The notes under the pieces are model-generated. The model saw only the letters and a list, made by a program, of their open reading frames with translations. It did not search any database and was not told the DNA's origin. DNA of 64,000 bases, taken from positions 44,547,501-44,611,500 of the forward strand of contig CP142458.1 in NCBI GenBank assembly GCA_038049695.1, in the 5' to 3' direction. The position numbers and the translations under genes are program-made. Source of the DNA: Cinnamomum chago (Eukaryota > Streptophyta > Magnoliopsida > Laurales > Lauraceae). Shown piece by piece: positions 45,282 through 58,649 of the stretch. The stretch's first letter is position 1. Every line of letters starts with the position of its first letter.

Positions 45282-45954
45282 CTTGTGTACATTGGATTGA
45301 ACTTAAGAGTAAATATGTTCTCATTCCATGTCACATTCCATTAGCATCATAATTTTCATGTTTGCCTCCTCTCTTGCACATATAGGTAAATCTCATGACC
45401 ACCATGTTTATGTGTTCATAATCTTGGTTGGTTAATAGTTGAGGTTGGCTTCATGTTTGAACTTCATTTTACTCATCTTGCACATAATACTCATACTTAA
45501 TGATTGAATGAAATGATTTCAAAACTTTCGTAGCATATGATTTTCATAGTTATATTAATTGATTTTATGTTATGTAACCCCCCATCTCATCTCCTTGACC
45601 TTGCTCTTTATATTGGTAATTTGATCATATTGTGCTCTATAGTTATTCGTGTCTAATCATTTCCTTGAAGTTTACCCTCAATTGGTAAAACCATCTTCTT
45701 CATACACTACATAGTTAAATCTTTGTAAACATGTTGACAAAAGGAGAGAATGGATTGAGGGGGAGTGTAAACCTTCATAAGAAGTATTAGTTTTAATCAA
45801 ATTCACCTTTGTATTGGCTTTGAACCCTTAGAGACTACTTCCATACATGATACCCTGTTATGTATTTCATTTTCGATTTCTTTTGTTAACAGGTGCTTCT
45901 AAAAGGTATTTTCCTTATTTCATGTATGCAATTATCTTTGCAATTTAATGTCAA

Positions 45955-46324
45955 AGGGGGAGAAAATGTTCAAGTTTCCTAAGGGGAGATATTTTATGAT
46001 CTTTTACAGGGGGGGAGAATGCATATCTTGCCAAAGGGAGAGAGTGCATGGTGAAAGGGAGAGAGTTGAAAGAAGAGAAAGCTTGGGACTTAAAGAAGAT
46101 GCTTGGCTAAAGAAAGGAAGATAAAAAAGAAAGTTTGAAGAATAATCAAGCTCCAAGCATCAAGAAGAATGAAAAAAAAAAAAAAAAGAATTAGAGCCCA
46201 AGTTAAGTGAAGGAAGCATCCAAGAGATTTCAAGACTTGTCCGACTTAGGGGGAGCTGAAGACTTAGTGTGTAAATTCAGTGATGAGTGTGTAAATTCAG
46301 CCATCAAGTTGCAAAGGGGGAGAT
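45955..46324 (+). other. N4 polypurine tract and repeated tract-like motifs
   Basis: The terminal tract CAAAGGGGGAGATTG ends at 46324, beside TGTTAGGG. Upstream are at least six variants (about 45955, 45981, 46007, 46036, 46055 and 46249). They are the plus-strand equivalents of the arrays in B6 and N5. Confidence 0.85.
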
Positions 46325-46699
46325 TGTTAGGGATTTTGTGTTTTGCAATTTGATGGATGCATTATCATTTTAGCATCATTTGAATTTTCACACATGCATT
46401 GATTTAGAAAATCTTGAAATCTTGATTTACACTTCCATTGTTTTTAAGACTTGTAAAAATCTTGGTTCATGCATGTTTTGATTTTAAACTTGGATGCAAT
46501 TAGTTTTGAAAAGAAGATTTTCGAATCAAGCTAGCCTATGAGTATTAAATCTTTCAAATCATTTTAGGCTTTTTTATGTTTCATGTTTTTAAACCTCTTA
46601 GTTTGATTTAAATCATGATTCCAAGCTTGATTCATTGGTCCAAAATTCCCCGCAAAGAAATACTTTGAAATGTGCATTTTTGGAGAATTTGGTCCCTGG

Positions 46700-46896
46700 G
46701 CCTGGGTCGACCTGCAGTGTGCTCGTTCGACCGAGCCCATGGACCCGGTCGACCGAGCACACATGGAGTAGACCGGGAAAGAGCCGTTGGGACTCTTTTC
46801 AAACGGGCAATTTTATGACTGTTGAGTACCTGGTCGATTGGGCAAGGTACCAGGTCGACCGGGGACTAGCCATTGGCCAATTTTTGGTATAAAAAG
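46700..46896 (+). promoter_or_regulatory. Palindromes and TATA box of N4 LTR
   Basis: GCTCGTTCGACCGAGC (46721-46736), CGGTCGACCG (46746-46755) and GGTACC/GGTCGACC elements up to about 46863 are followed by about 24 bp and TATAAAAAG (46888-46896). The layout matches B6, N5 and L6. Confidence 0.85.
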
Positions 46897-47770
46897 AAGC
46901 TCATTCCTATAGAAAAATAGAGGAACTAAGAGGCCCTCCTTGAGATGTTTTGAGGCCAGTCAAAGGGGAAAGAGATAAAGGATGATAAGGGGTCATTTGG
47001 AAAGCTAAAGCTTGGTTCCATTGAGTTAAATAACTAAGTAAGCTTTACTTTTCTTAATCATATATTTTCATGCTTTGTTTTAATTATTGGTAAATCTTTT
47101 CTAGCATGATAAACTATTATTTGTTATGTCCTTAACATGTTTATGTTTTGAATTGATTTTTTATTTTGGATGCATTACCTTGATTCAAACCAAGTAGTAC
47201 TCATATTGGTATATCTAAGTAAATCATGTAATTGAAAACATCTTTGAAATTATATGTAACATGATTCCTATACTTGGTTGAATCTTTGATTGTTGTTTTT
47301 CATCATAAGAAAATCACCTTCAAATCTATCTTATGTTTTGGATTCAACAACTTCACAAATCATATGTACTTTTGTTTTCAAGTTTCACAACTTGTTTAGC
47401 ATTGATAGGTATATCATTTTCAAGTTGAATTTTTAATTATATGTGATTTGTCCCTTAACTTCAATCAAATCTATTTTTGTGTTTTACATTTTCAAATGCT
47501 TTTAGCATACATATATTGAGCTATATTGTTAATTTGATTGAAATCCTTATGCATCATATGTTTTGTTCTTAGAATTTCACAACTTGTTTTGAATACTTAG
47601 GTACATCTTTTATAAGTTATTATTAACATGTGATTAGCATTCTTACCTCAATCATAAATGTTTTTATGAGCTAAAACTTTTAAAAGCCTTTGGCATACAT
47701 TTATAAGCTTTTATTTTCAAATTGATTGAGGACATCATACATACACATTGTGCATTCATCTTTGTATTCA

Positions 47771-47772
<2 letters not shown>

Positions 47773-47823
<51 letters not shown>
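47773..47823. repeat. (GT)n microsatellite
   Basis: About 25 uninterrupted GT units lie inside the N4 LTR. A shorter GT run stands at the homologous place in L6 (about 56355-56373), and only a trace in N5 (about 296-310). Confidence 0.95.
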
Positions 47824-47826
<3 letters not shown>

Positions 47827-48281
47827 TAGATTTTCACTTTCATATCCACCTAATTAAGAGGCATTGTATTGAGCTAGAATTGTATCTCCATCAAGTGTAT
47901 TCTAGACACTACTTAGAGAGATAACCAACCTTTTGGTTGCAGAGGTTATTGCTTAGCCTTGGAAAGCATAATGTAGAGGTTATTGCTTAGCCTTGGAAAG
48001 CATAATGTAAAAGGTTATTTCTTAGCCTATTAAAAAGCATAGATAGTGAAAATCCGGTGGGGTGTAGAGCACAAGCCGGTAGTGGATGTAGGCATTGAGG
48101 CCCTACCACTATAAATCATTGTGTGATGATGCATGCTTTGGGGTGATTGTTTTTGTTAGCTTTCACATTTAGTTTGATAATCATCACTAGTGACTAATTT
48201 TATTATAGAAGTTAAAATTGGTTAATAATTTGAAGCTCGCCCTATTCACCCCCCCTCTAGGGTTCGGATCCCGGACTTTCA

Positions 48282-50680
48282 GCAATGATGTCCTCTAGTG
48301 TTCTTCATGATCCTCCTTACTCTTAGAATACACGAGAACGTCATCAATAAATACCATTGTAGAGTGATCCAAGTATTGTGTGAGGACTTTGTTCATGAGA
48401 GCCATAAAGACTGCGGGTGCATTTGGCAAACCAAAGGGCATCACTAAGAACTCGTAATGCCCATATCTTGTTCGAAAACCTGTTTTCTGCACATCAAAGT
48501 CTCTAACCCTCAACTGATAATACCCAGACCTCAAGTCTATCTTAGAAAAATACGTTGCTCCTTGTAATTGGCCAAATAATTTGTCTATCCTTGGCAACGG
48601 ATACTTGTTCTTGACGGTCACATGGTTCAATCTTCTGTAGTCAATGCACATTCTCAAGCTTCCATCTTTCTTTTTCACAAATAAAACTGGTGCTCCCCAT
48701 GGTGAAATACTTGGTCTAATTAAACCTTTGCTCAATAATTCTTGCAACTGAAGTTTTAATTCACCCATTTCTGCTGAAGCCATTCTGTAGGGTGCAATAG
48801 AGATAGGAGCCATCCCTGGAAGAAGCTCAATTGTGAACTAAACTTCTATAATTGGTGGTAATCCCAAGATTTTTTCTGGAAAAACATCCGGAAATTCGCA
48901 CACAACAGGGATTTCCTCCACCCCTTAGGACTGTTTATCCTCTGTGATAAACATAATGAATGCCTCACACTCATTCTGTACTAATCTACTTGCTTTCAAC
49001 ACTGAAATAAATCATACTCTAGTTTCTTCTTGTTTCCCTTAAACATCAACTCTGCCTGTTCTCCTTGTAATCTGAATGTCATGGTTTTGCTAAAACAATC
49101 CATGGTAGCATGATATGCTTCTAACCAATCCATGCCTAAGATGATCTCAAAATCATGCATCTCTTGAACAATAAGATTTGCTGGTAATTTAACATCTCCT
49201 AACAAAACTGAACTGCTAGGGTAATAGGTACTACAAACAACCTATTTACCTACTAGTGTGGTGACAATCAAACTATAATCCAATTCGCTATGTGGTGCAT
49301 CAATCATCTTGGCAAATATAGGAGATAAAAATGAATGTGTGGATCCATGATCAAATAAAATCTGTGCTTCTATTCCATAAACAAGAAGTTTACATTCCAC
49401 CACGTCTCCTGCAGCTTCAACATCCACACGATTGAGGTAAAATAGACGTCCATGCTGTTGTTGCCTATTCTGTGCCTGATTTTGCCTCCCTAGGGCATTT
49501 ATGTTCTATTGTGGAGGACGAGCATTTTGATTCTGTGCTGGTGGTCTGCCTTGTTGCTGTTGCTGCTGCTGAGGTGGTCTAGCTTGGTTTTGAACTGGTG
49601 CCTGATTTTGAGGAGTTGCTTGTCTCTATTGCCGGTTCCTGTTTCCTTGATTATAAAGTTGTGGGCAATCCTTGATTGCATGGTTCATAGCCCCACACTT
49701 GAAACAAGCACCTGTGGCCTTTCTATATTCTTGAGTTTGATGGTTCTTGCCACAGTGAACACACCCTTGCCTCACTTGATTATGCTCTTGTCTTGGTTTC
49801 TTGTTTTACTATTGTCTCTGGTTGTGCTGCTGGTAGTTCTGATTTCTATCCTGAATAATCATGTTGTTAATATCTTCAAATGTGTATGCCCGTTCGACAG
49901 CTTCATCAAAGGTAGCTGGTGGAACTACCCCGATAGCATCTCTCATGATAATCGAGTTCAGTCCTTCCAAGAACTTGGCGATCTTCTTCTGCTCGGTGTT
50001 AATCAATTCGGTAGCATATTTGGCTAGTCTTTCAAACTTTGTGAAATACTCTAATACTGTCATACTGCCTTGCTTGAGTTGCTGGAATTCAACAGCTTTC
50101 TGCCTCCTGATATGAGAAGGAATGTACTTGTCTTGAATTGAGTCATGAATGCTGCCCAAGCATCTTCGTTAGCCATTGTCATATACGGGTCCTTGACCGT
50201 TTGCCACCATTGGTCTGCAAGCCCATAAAATAACGAAGCCGTGAGGTTGACCTTCTGCCTTCCTGTGCATATGAAGACATCAAAGATTTTCTCAGTGTTT
50301 GTTAACCAGTCATCTGCCATTAACAGATCTTCATTGCTTGAAAATTCCTTTGGTGCTCTCTTCCTGAACCTCTCAAACAATACATTAGGGTCATGATCCC
50401 TATTGTTGATAAAAATATTTGGAGCCAAAGGTTGCATAGGTGGAGCTTGAGGCCTATTCTGTAGAACATCCAATAGTTGCCTCTGACCTTGGGCCATTTC
50501 CTCATCCTTCTTAGTCATCTGTTCTTGGAACCTTGCCTGAGTCTCATTTGCTTGCCTCTGCTGTTCTAACATGGCTTGCATGAGTTCTTGAAACTGAGTA
50601 GCTGTGGGTGTAATAGCTGGATCTATTTCATTCTGATTACTACCCGAAGCATTGTTATTTAGAGCTTTTCTTGGAGGCAT
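48282..50680 (-). pseudogene. pol: Decayed gag-protease-RT of N3
   Basis: Gag starts with MPPRK at 50680. A Gln-rich coiled region is followed by the retrotransposon gag domain (ADQWWQTVKDP near 50210), continuing in another frame to 49809. Two zinc knuckles (CVHCGKNH and CFKCGAMNHAIKDC) lie at about 49684-49760 in a third frame. The protease is at 48996-49427, with its active site reading DHGSTHSF instead of the usual D-S/T-G, and ILGMDWL after it. RT spans 48295-48813 with [17 protein letters not shown] and the catalytic FIDD. Several stops and frameshifts make it inactive. The order and motifs fit Tekay/Del. Confidence 0.88.
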
Positions 50681-50826
50681 GATGCTGTAAAATAAAACGT
50701 TATTACATAATAAACATGGTTCGATGGTTTTTCTATGTCTCACACTAAACGAATGTAAAGAACTCATGAATCCTCCCCACGATCCTAAGATCTTTCTAGT
50801 TTCTTTTAAATGCCTGAAAAAGTCCC

Positions 50827-50838
50827 GCTCTGATACCA
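50827..50838 (-). other. Primer binding site of N3
   Basis: TGGTATCAGAGC on the minus strand, four bases from the LTR end at 50843, is complementary to initiator methionine tRNA. It fixes the orientation of this LTR and, by homology, of the N6, N8 and H4 solo LTRs. Confidence 0.92.
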
Positions 50839-52224
50839 GTGTTGTTGCGACCCCGGACCGAGGAGGTGGGCCCGGGCTTGCGACTGTCAGGTGTTGGTGG
50901 ATTGATTTAATTTCCCATAGGTTCCCGCAGTGAGGATTCCGAGACACGTGGAATCTAACTCACACGATCAAGTATGCCGAAGCGTGTAGCAAATCACATC
51001 ATGTCAAGCACGAATAATATTTTAAGTGCAAGAATAACATTAACAAGACAAGGTATCACAAGTAGGAAATTTCACATAACATTCCTAACATGATTCAAGT
51101 TTGAAAGTTAAACAGAAGTGAGTTAAGTTCGTTACAACCCAAAATAAGAGGCCAACAAAGGCTAATACAGTACTAAAAGTTCAACAAAACCCAAGACAAA
51201 ATGAATCGGAACTCAAGACCCCGCCCAACGTCTAGTTGACGTCGTCGGGCTGCCACTCACAAGTTGGGGGTGGCTCAACAGCCTCCTCCTGATGCTCCTC
51301 CTCAAGGGTAACGTCGCCTGCACCTGGGCACCAAAATAAACAAGCATCAAACACGACGGTTTGACAGGTAATCAATTTAGGCATGAGCATGAACAAGTAA
51401 ATGTTTAAAGAAAACATACTAAAACATTTTGCTGAATTTGAAACAATTACTTAACTGAGGTACATTTAAAATATAAGAAGAAAACTAAGCTACAAAACAA
51501 GCTAAGATACAAAAACAAGCTAGCATGAATACTTATATATCATGAATAGTTAGTCCACAAAGAGCCCATCCTTTCTCTATCATTCATATAATGAAAAGAG
51601 CGAGCACGCACGACAAACACGATATACATAATATAAACAAGACACGATTCCCACATATACGGGGATTCCGGCCGTGAAACCGAACACACACGATGTTAAA
51701 TAAAATACATGATCAATCTGCAGATAGTCCACATGTTTAAGGACCCCCGGACAGTGGATCAGACTGAAGGGGCAGTCCAAGCTCGATGGTGTTCACTTGA
51801 ATTCATGAATGCACAAAACACGACGAAACACGTCTTAAACCAAATCAAACTTGAAGGGGGAAATCACTTATCAAAACTAAACAAGACACGGCTAGCAAGA
51901 AGCATAAATATATATGTATAACACGCTTAAGAAGTGATCCCCTTTTTATTCTTGAAACAATCTTCAAACGAGCTTACACTTAACTTCAAAACGAGTACAC
52001 GATGATACTTGTTGCATCATAACTAAAGTTCGAAAGCAAAGTCTATCAAGCATATGTAAGGACCATTCATTGACCATTGTGTAATTGAAACCCAAATGTC
52101 TGAAAATAAAACGGATTGGTGCCCCCGAAGTTAGATTACATTTTGTATTTCAATTGCACAATGTCAGGCTAAAACCCTATAACATATTCTAGTTTTCATT
52201 CCTGTAGAAATCCTTCTAAAACAG

Positions 52225-52540
52225 CTCATCTTGCAGTTTCGATTACCTCTCGGTCACCTGTCGGTCGACCGAGATGGGATATGTCAGTTAGCCGACAGCT
52301 GATCGACATATTTTATTATGAAAATCTCTGCTCTCGGGAAATGGAACCGAACTGAGTTCGGTAGGCTGTCGGTTGACCGAAGTGGCAATGTTGGTTAGCC
52401 GACAACTGACCGAAATCTTTCCTGATGAAATGCAGGTCTCGGGAAATGGAACCGACATGGTTCGGTCAGATGTTGGTTAACCAAAATGGGCATTTTCGGC
52501 TAGCCGATAGCTAACCGACAGTGTACGGACAATGCATTTC
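52225..52540. repeat. Tandem palindrome units in N3 LTR
   Basis: Three units of about 100 bp begin near GGGAAATGGAACCGA (52337 and 52439). They carry TCGGTCGACCGA (52261-52272), TTGGTTAACCAA, and TCGGCTAGCCGA (52496-52507). They are the counterparts of the N6 units. Confidence 0.88.
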
Positions 52541-55500
52541 AAGTCAAAAAAAAATTTCACAACTTTTCCTCCCTTCTTCTCACAACTGATCACCTGCACT
52601 TCCCTGAACCTTCATGCTCTCCAAGGGTCCATTCCACACATTTTCAAATCATTCAAATCAAAACTAATCCAATAATTTCCATTTAAAACTTCAAAATCAT
52701 TTCATAAGCTAAACAAAACATATACTTGCAATCCCAAACAGAAATTTGGAAAATCACTTAACACGTGTGCATATACTTGAATGAAAATCACATAAGAACA
52801 TCCAAGGAAAACATGGAATGAAGGTTAGTACCCAAGTTATGCAAATATCAAAAATGGCTTATGCAAATCCACAACACACATGCAACATACAACCTAGATA
52901 GATCACTTACCTTTGTCCAAATGCCAACAAATCTCTTCTTCAAGCACTCCTACACAAAAGCTAAGCCAAGAGCAACAAAAACCCTAAGAAAAATCCATTC
53001 AAAACCCATTCAAATTGAAAACAAGAACCCATTTCGAAATGGGTGTTGCATGTATGAAAAATGGGTTCCTTAGGAGCCAAAAGGACTCCATTGAAAAGAT
53101 GGGTTGAAGCACTTACCTAGAGGTGTTCCAACAAGAAGCAATGGAGAAGATGGAGAGGCTTTCTAGTTGGAACTTCAACAAAATTGTAGCAATGGAAAGC
53201 TTGGAAGAAGAGGAAGAAGGTGATGGTCTTGGATTTTTATTTGGAGGTCTCTAGCTTGTGCATGCAAGAGGAGAAAGATGGAGAGAAAAGAAGTTCTCTC
53301 TCCCAGGTCTGGTTTGAAAAGTTGTAGGAATGAAATGAACGAAAGAGAGGAAGGAGAGGAGTTTTGAGTTGGGTTACAAGTGGGCCCCACAACACTCTAA
53401 AACTTGCAAGGGCTAAAACATGGTCTTACGGGCCCCGAATGAAATCAACGAAGAATGATAAAATGATCCTTGAAAAATCTAGTTTCCAAAAATTATAACT
53501 TTGACATGGTTTTGAGATTTCGAAATTTGTGTCCAGATTTGGGTGTGAAAAGTCAATTTTACCCTTTTGGGCCAAAACTTGGGTTTTTTGGCTTCAAACA
53601 CAAACAGGCTGAAAACGAAAGTTATAGAGAATAATAAAACAATTCAAATGAAATCAAAATCACAATCAAAATGGAAATCAACACGATCCTCTCACGCTTG
53701 TGTCGCAACCCCGGACCGGGCCACTGACCTAATCTGGGATCGGGACTAAAAATTTATTTAAGCCTTTGGTGAATGATGCCATTGCACATATATATATTTA
53801 TTTTGGCCAATACGTACACGAGTCAATAAAACGATGCCACCCGTGTACGTGATTTCCCACAGGTGTCCGCGGTGAGGATATCACAACAACTTAAATATTT
53901 CTTTTAAATGCGGAATCGTGTAGTAAATCAGACATTCGATCCAACTCTAGTCATAAGACAAGATCACATGTATAAACAAGTATCAGAATGAATAATGATC
54001 ATTAGTACTTTCCCAAAAGTAATATCAAAGTCTAGACAAAAAATCATTTAGTTACATTCCCAAAAATAGAGGCCAACAAAAACCAATACATCTCAAAATA
54101 ACAAGCCAAAAGAATGGTTAATCAAAATCCCCAAAAAGTGTCGTAACTCGAGCAACCGAATGTCTAGACAACATCATCGGCATGCCACTCAACTAAATGA
54201 TGTGCAGTTCACCGACCGCCTCCTCAGGCTCCTCTTCAAGATAACCGGCAACGGGACCTGAGTACCAAAGAAATGGACCAGACACGACGGTCTGGCAGGC
54301 AGGTGAAAAGATACAACAATATACATAATAAAAGAATTACCTTAGAAAACATTTCAACCTGTTTAAACAATAATTTTCATAAAGAAAAGAATCATTTACT
54401 GGAAAATATACATGCAATATAAAACATGTAAAAGTAACCAAGGAATCGGGAACAAGCAAGATGGCAACCACACGAAGCTAAGTCCTCTATCACAGAAGTG
54501 ACAAGAGCATATCGGGGCGTTGATCTTGATGGAAGTAGGTGGGCCTCATGGATAGATTTTCAAAACTTTTGACCCACTTGACTTAGGGATCAACTATCCA
54601 TAAGGCTACAAAATCCAATTTAGGATGCAATCCCTCATTCTCATCAATCATGTACAGCAATATAACCTATCTAGAAGATAGAAATCAGCAACTACATGCA
54701 ACAAAATAATCTACAACAAGTAAAGAAGTAGATTATACCTTTGGAGCCCGGTAGTGCTCTAATGGAGGAGAAGATAATTAACTTGATCAAGAACTCTTCT
54801 TGAAGCAATTAGAGCTCTCCAAGACCTTGTTGTCTTCCACACTATAACGCATATCAGATCTCTTTTCTCAAGAAGATGGGTGGGATCTCTAAGAGAAAAC
54901 CCTACTAGAAACTCTACGCAAACTAGAAGAGAACTAAAAGAGAGAGAGGAAGAGGAGAGATGTGCAACTCTTGCACAAAGGCTGTTTTGGGCGCGGATAA
55001 AGGTGTAGGACGTCCAAGGGTGTTTCTCCCTTATTTATAGCCCTCAAATCTCCTATTAAGACTCTCTTACTAATTGCATTAGAAGTCACACTTCCACACA
55101 AATTAGTAGCTTACTATTACTATTATTAGAAGTCCCACTTCAAATAGAAATAGTAACTTTCTAATTTCTTCCTTTTAGAGTTCAAGTAAGATTAGTAACT
55201 TTCTAATATCTTGGGCTAGCGTGGGGACCACTAGGGATTCCTTAGAAAGCTGGCTCCAACTGGGACTCGCGACCCCACATCTCATGTGTAGTCCAGACTC
55301 ACAGTTAATTGCAAATAACACCACTATATAAATGCAATTGCACTCCAGTCTTATGAATAAATTACAATGAAGACCCTACATTTCCCAATTACCACAAGTA
55401 GGTCTCTCTATCATTATCCATGGATCAATTGGAATAAATCTATCTCATCCAATCTTAGATCCACATCTTATTATCCCTGAGCCCCAATTAATCACAGTGA

Positions 55501-55801
55501 TCATCAGTACCATCCAATTAACTCTTAATCGAGATGGGTGCGCACTTACTAATGATAAATCCATTAATTGACACAAGGGGATAATATAGATAGATTCCAT
55601 CTTGATCATTGGATGTTCCCACAGTCCTACTACCACGTACCCAAGACGCCGAGGTGTTGACCTATAATTGGCCTCACTCATTGGTGAATCAAAGCAAATG
55701 AATAATAGACAGAAACTTGAGTTCATCAAAGTCTCAGGATTGAGAGCCTATTGCTAGGGAATTATGAGAGCAGACCTTAAAATCGAGACAGTATTCATAA
55801 G

Positions 55802-57501
55802 TGAAAGTCCTGGGATCCTAACCCTAGAGGGGGGGGGGGGGGGTTTGAATAGGGTGTGTTACAAATATGACTAATTTAGACCAATTATAATTTCTTAACA
55901 TAAACTAGTCACAAGTGATGATTAATCAAACAAGATGCGGAAGCTAATATAAACAATCACCACAAGCAAACACCACTACACAAGGATTTATAGTGGTTCG
56001 GCCTCAATGCCTACGTCCACTACAGGCTTGTGATCCAATCACCCCACCGGATTTCCACTAATTATGCTTTTTACTAGGCTAAGCAATAACCTTTACAATG
56101 TTGTTTTTACTAGGCTCAACAACAAACTTTACAAGATGCTTTTCTAGGCTAAGCAATAACCTTTACACAATGCTTTTCTTAGGCTAAGCAATAACCTTTA
56201 CAAATAAGGATTTCTCAAAGAAGGTGTCTTCACAAAAGAACACTCTAAGAGATACAATTTAAGCTCAATGGAATTGCCTCTTAAATAGGCTAATATGAAA
56301 GTGAAAATCAAACTCACACAAACACTATATGAATGCAAATGTGTATGCTCATGATGTGTGTGTGTGTGTGTGTGATAACTTCAATCAAGTTAAAAACAAA
56401 GCTCAATTAAATATTGCTTAAAGCAATTTCAAAGTTTAAGGCTCATAAAAGATTTGATTGAAGTTTAATGCAAATCACATGTATGAATATCAACTTGTTA
56501 ATGATATGAAAATCAAAGACTCACAAGTTGTATGAAAATGACTAACTTAGAACATGTGATGCATGTGAAATGTTGTTTTCAAAACTAAATTAATTTAACT
56601 AAAGTTTAAATGAATGAAAACAACAAATGAAGATTCAATCAAGTAAAAGAATCATGCTATAAAAGAAAACAATGTTTTTGGCTAAGCATGATTAAGGAAG
56701 ATTTTAAAACAACTTGAATTGAAATCAAAGTGAAGAATTCAATCTTAATTAGATCAAAGATTAAGAGAAGAATGGATTCAACACATCATAGTTATCATGC
56801 TAAAAATCATTTACCAATAATTAGAACAAAGCATATAACCTATGATTAAGAGAGGTAGAGCTTACTTAGAGATTTAACTTCATTAATCCAAGCTTTAGCT
56901 CTCCAAATGACTCTTTGGTCTCTTTTAGTTCATCCCCTTTTCTTTGTCTCAAAGCACCTCAAAAGAGTCTTCAAAATCTCCAACTTTTGAAAAGGAATGA
57001 ACTTGTATTTATACTCAAAAAATGAGTTTCTGCGAGTGCCCGGTCGACCTGGCCTTCAAACGGTCAAAAAAATGACCGTTGGAAGAGCCAACGACACTTT
57101 GCCCCGGCCACATTGCAGGTCGACCCCCTGAGACCAAAATTTCCCCAAAAATGCATATTTGAAGGTTTTTCTTGGAGGGGATTTTTGGGCCATTAAATCA
57201 AGTTTGAAAACATGTTTTAAATCATTCTAAGGGTTTTAAAACATGAAACATAAAAAGCCTAAAAAGATTTGAAAGATTTAAACCATAGGTTTGCGTGATT
57301 TCTAAAACTTCTTTTTCAAAGACAAATGCATCCAAGATTAAAAACAAATCATGCATAAATCAATATTTCTTCAAGTCTAAAAACCAATGCATGTATAAAT
57401 CAAGATTTCAAGTCTTTGTAAATCAATGCATATGTGTGTAAATCAAATGATGCTTGAATGATAATGCATCCATCAAATTGCAATCTACAAAATTCCTAAC
57501 A
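55802..57501 (-). mobile_element. L6: sirevirus-like solo LTR
   Basis: It runs TGAAAGTCCTGGG to AATTCCTAACA, 1700 bp, with a perfect ATAAG duplication (55797-55801 and 57502-57506). The uninterrupted site is in N2's 3' LTR near 62080-62088. It contains a G run near 55829-55845, GGCTAAGCAATAACC repeats (56065-56210) and palindromes with a TATA box. Confidence 0.92.
57005..57135 (-). promoter_or_regulatory. Palindromes and TATA box of L6
   Basis: A CCGGTCGACCTGG element begins near 57039-57041, and a second GGTCGACC lies near 57117. About 25-27 bp beyond the first, on the minus strand, is TATAAATAC (57005-57013). The inverted pair AACGGTCA / TGACCGTT lies between the palindromes, as in B6. Confidence 0.75.
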
Positions 57502-58649
57502 ATAAGGTGCTTCTCATGGTCCTTCAATACATCCAATGTACCAGCACGGTGATCCAAAATCTTACATTCTGATGATCGAGCCAAGTACACTATCTCATAG
57601 TGATCAAAGTGCTGCAACCTTATCAGATGAGATGCCCACTCTCATCAATGGTTGTGAAGATATTTTTAAGTATAAGATTTGTGACACATATCTCCCATAT
57701 GTGGATCTCATCCATAGACATATATCACATCTAATATACTAATAGGACCCGGTTCATCTCATGAACCATTATGTCATATGTGTTGGTTATGTGCGTTAAG
57801 TAATAAAATATCAGTCATCTCATGAAAGGAAAGCATGATTTCATTAATAAATAAAGAAATTAATCAATTTATTACATCAACTTATGAATTGAGTCCATAC
57901 AATCTAACAGACCTTAGTCACACAAGGTGAGGAGATTCAACGAAATATACATATACATATAATAATACCGGACATGACCACAGTAGCGAACCGGGCATCG
58001 GGAACCACGGTAGCAAGCCGGGGTATCGGGACGGGACCACGATGATAAACTGGGTATTGAGATCCAAACTGCAGTTGGTGGGACTGGAGGGGGATCTCCA
58101 AGTCAGTGGATCAAACCGACAAGGTTACCCAAGCTTAGTTGCGCCGACTCATAGGTCAAATAACAAAATCAAGACATGTATAAAATACATCAAGTACAAG
58201 TACATAAACGGGCGGATCGGGGGTGATCAAAAGCACAATTATCAATACATTTCGAGAATGCACGTCGGGCTAGCAAAATGCTAATATACTATTTCAATGC
58301 TTTTGGGAATGATAAATCATAATTCATGAATTTTGGGAACAATGTGATATAATTGGACTTTCAAAATCTCGGGATAATTGTCGGGATTCAAGACTAGTTC
58401 AAGGTGAATAGGGTTCCCGTATGTCAATATCAATAAAGACTTGGTACTCCTTGAGTTTGGGGACATCCTGGGCTCCTTATACACCTTAGAAATTTCCAAA
58501 AACTTCAATGGATCTTTGTGATGTGGTTTCTTTCTCAAACGGGCTTCATACTTATCTTCAGGTGAACAATCCCCATCATTCTCTAAAAGGGTTCACAAAT
58601 GATTGGGATGGAAATCCTCTTAGTTTTTCTTCAACTTAACATTCTTGGG

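Larger units (their letters stand above)
45282..48281 (+). mobile_element. N4: sirevirus-like element, 3' part
   Basis: About 1 kb of non-coding interior is followed by a 3' LTR (46325-48281, 1957 bp). The orientation is opposite to N5. Numerous tract-like motifs precede the LTR. The LTR ends GGACTTTCA at 48281, and the next bases are N3 RT sequence. The 5' part lies left of the window if N5 inserted into N4, as the junction at 45281/45282 suggests. Confidence 0.85.
46325..48281 (+). repeat. N4 3' LTR
   Basis: It starts TGTTAGGGATTTTG and ends CCCCCTCTAGGG...ACTTTCA. It contains palindromes (46700-46863), a TATA box (46888-46896), a GT microsatellite (47773-47823) and GGCTAAGCAATAACC-type repeats (47930-48040, here in reverse). 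Near 47575-47590 it preserves the sequence that N6 interrupted in N5. Confidence 0.9.
54537..57909 (-). mobile_element. K5: Ty1/copia solo LTR, split by L6
   Basis: Its ends are TGATGGAAGTAGG and ATACAATCTAACA; it is about 1668 bp without L6. The flanks GATCT (54532-54536) and GACCT (57910-57914) form a target duplication with one substitution. N8 shows the unoccupied target (TTGATCTCAGTCAC near 10221). It aligns in reverse to N2's 3' LTR (61678-63101), which identifies it. No interior is seen, so it is a solo LTR. Confidence 0.85.

Noticed and set aside
48996..49205. Separate small genes in N3
   Set aside because: They are successive frames of one decayed gag-pol, not independent genes.
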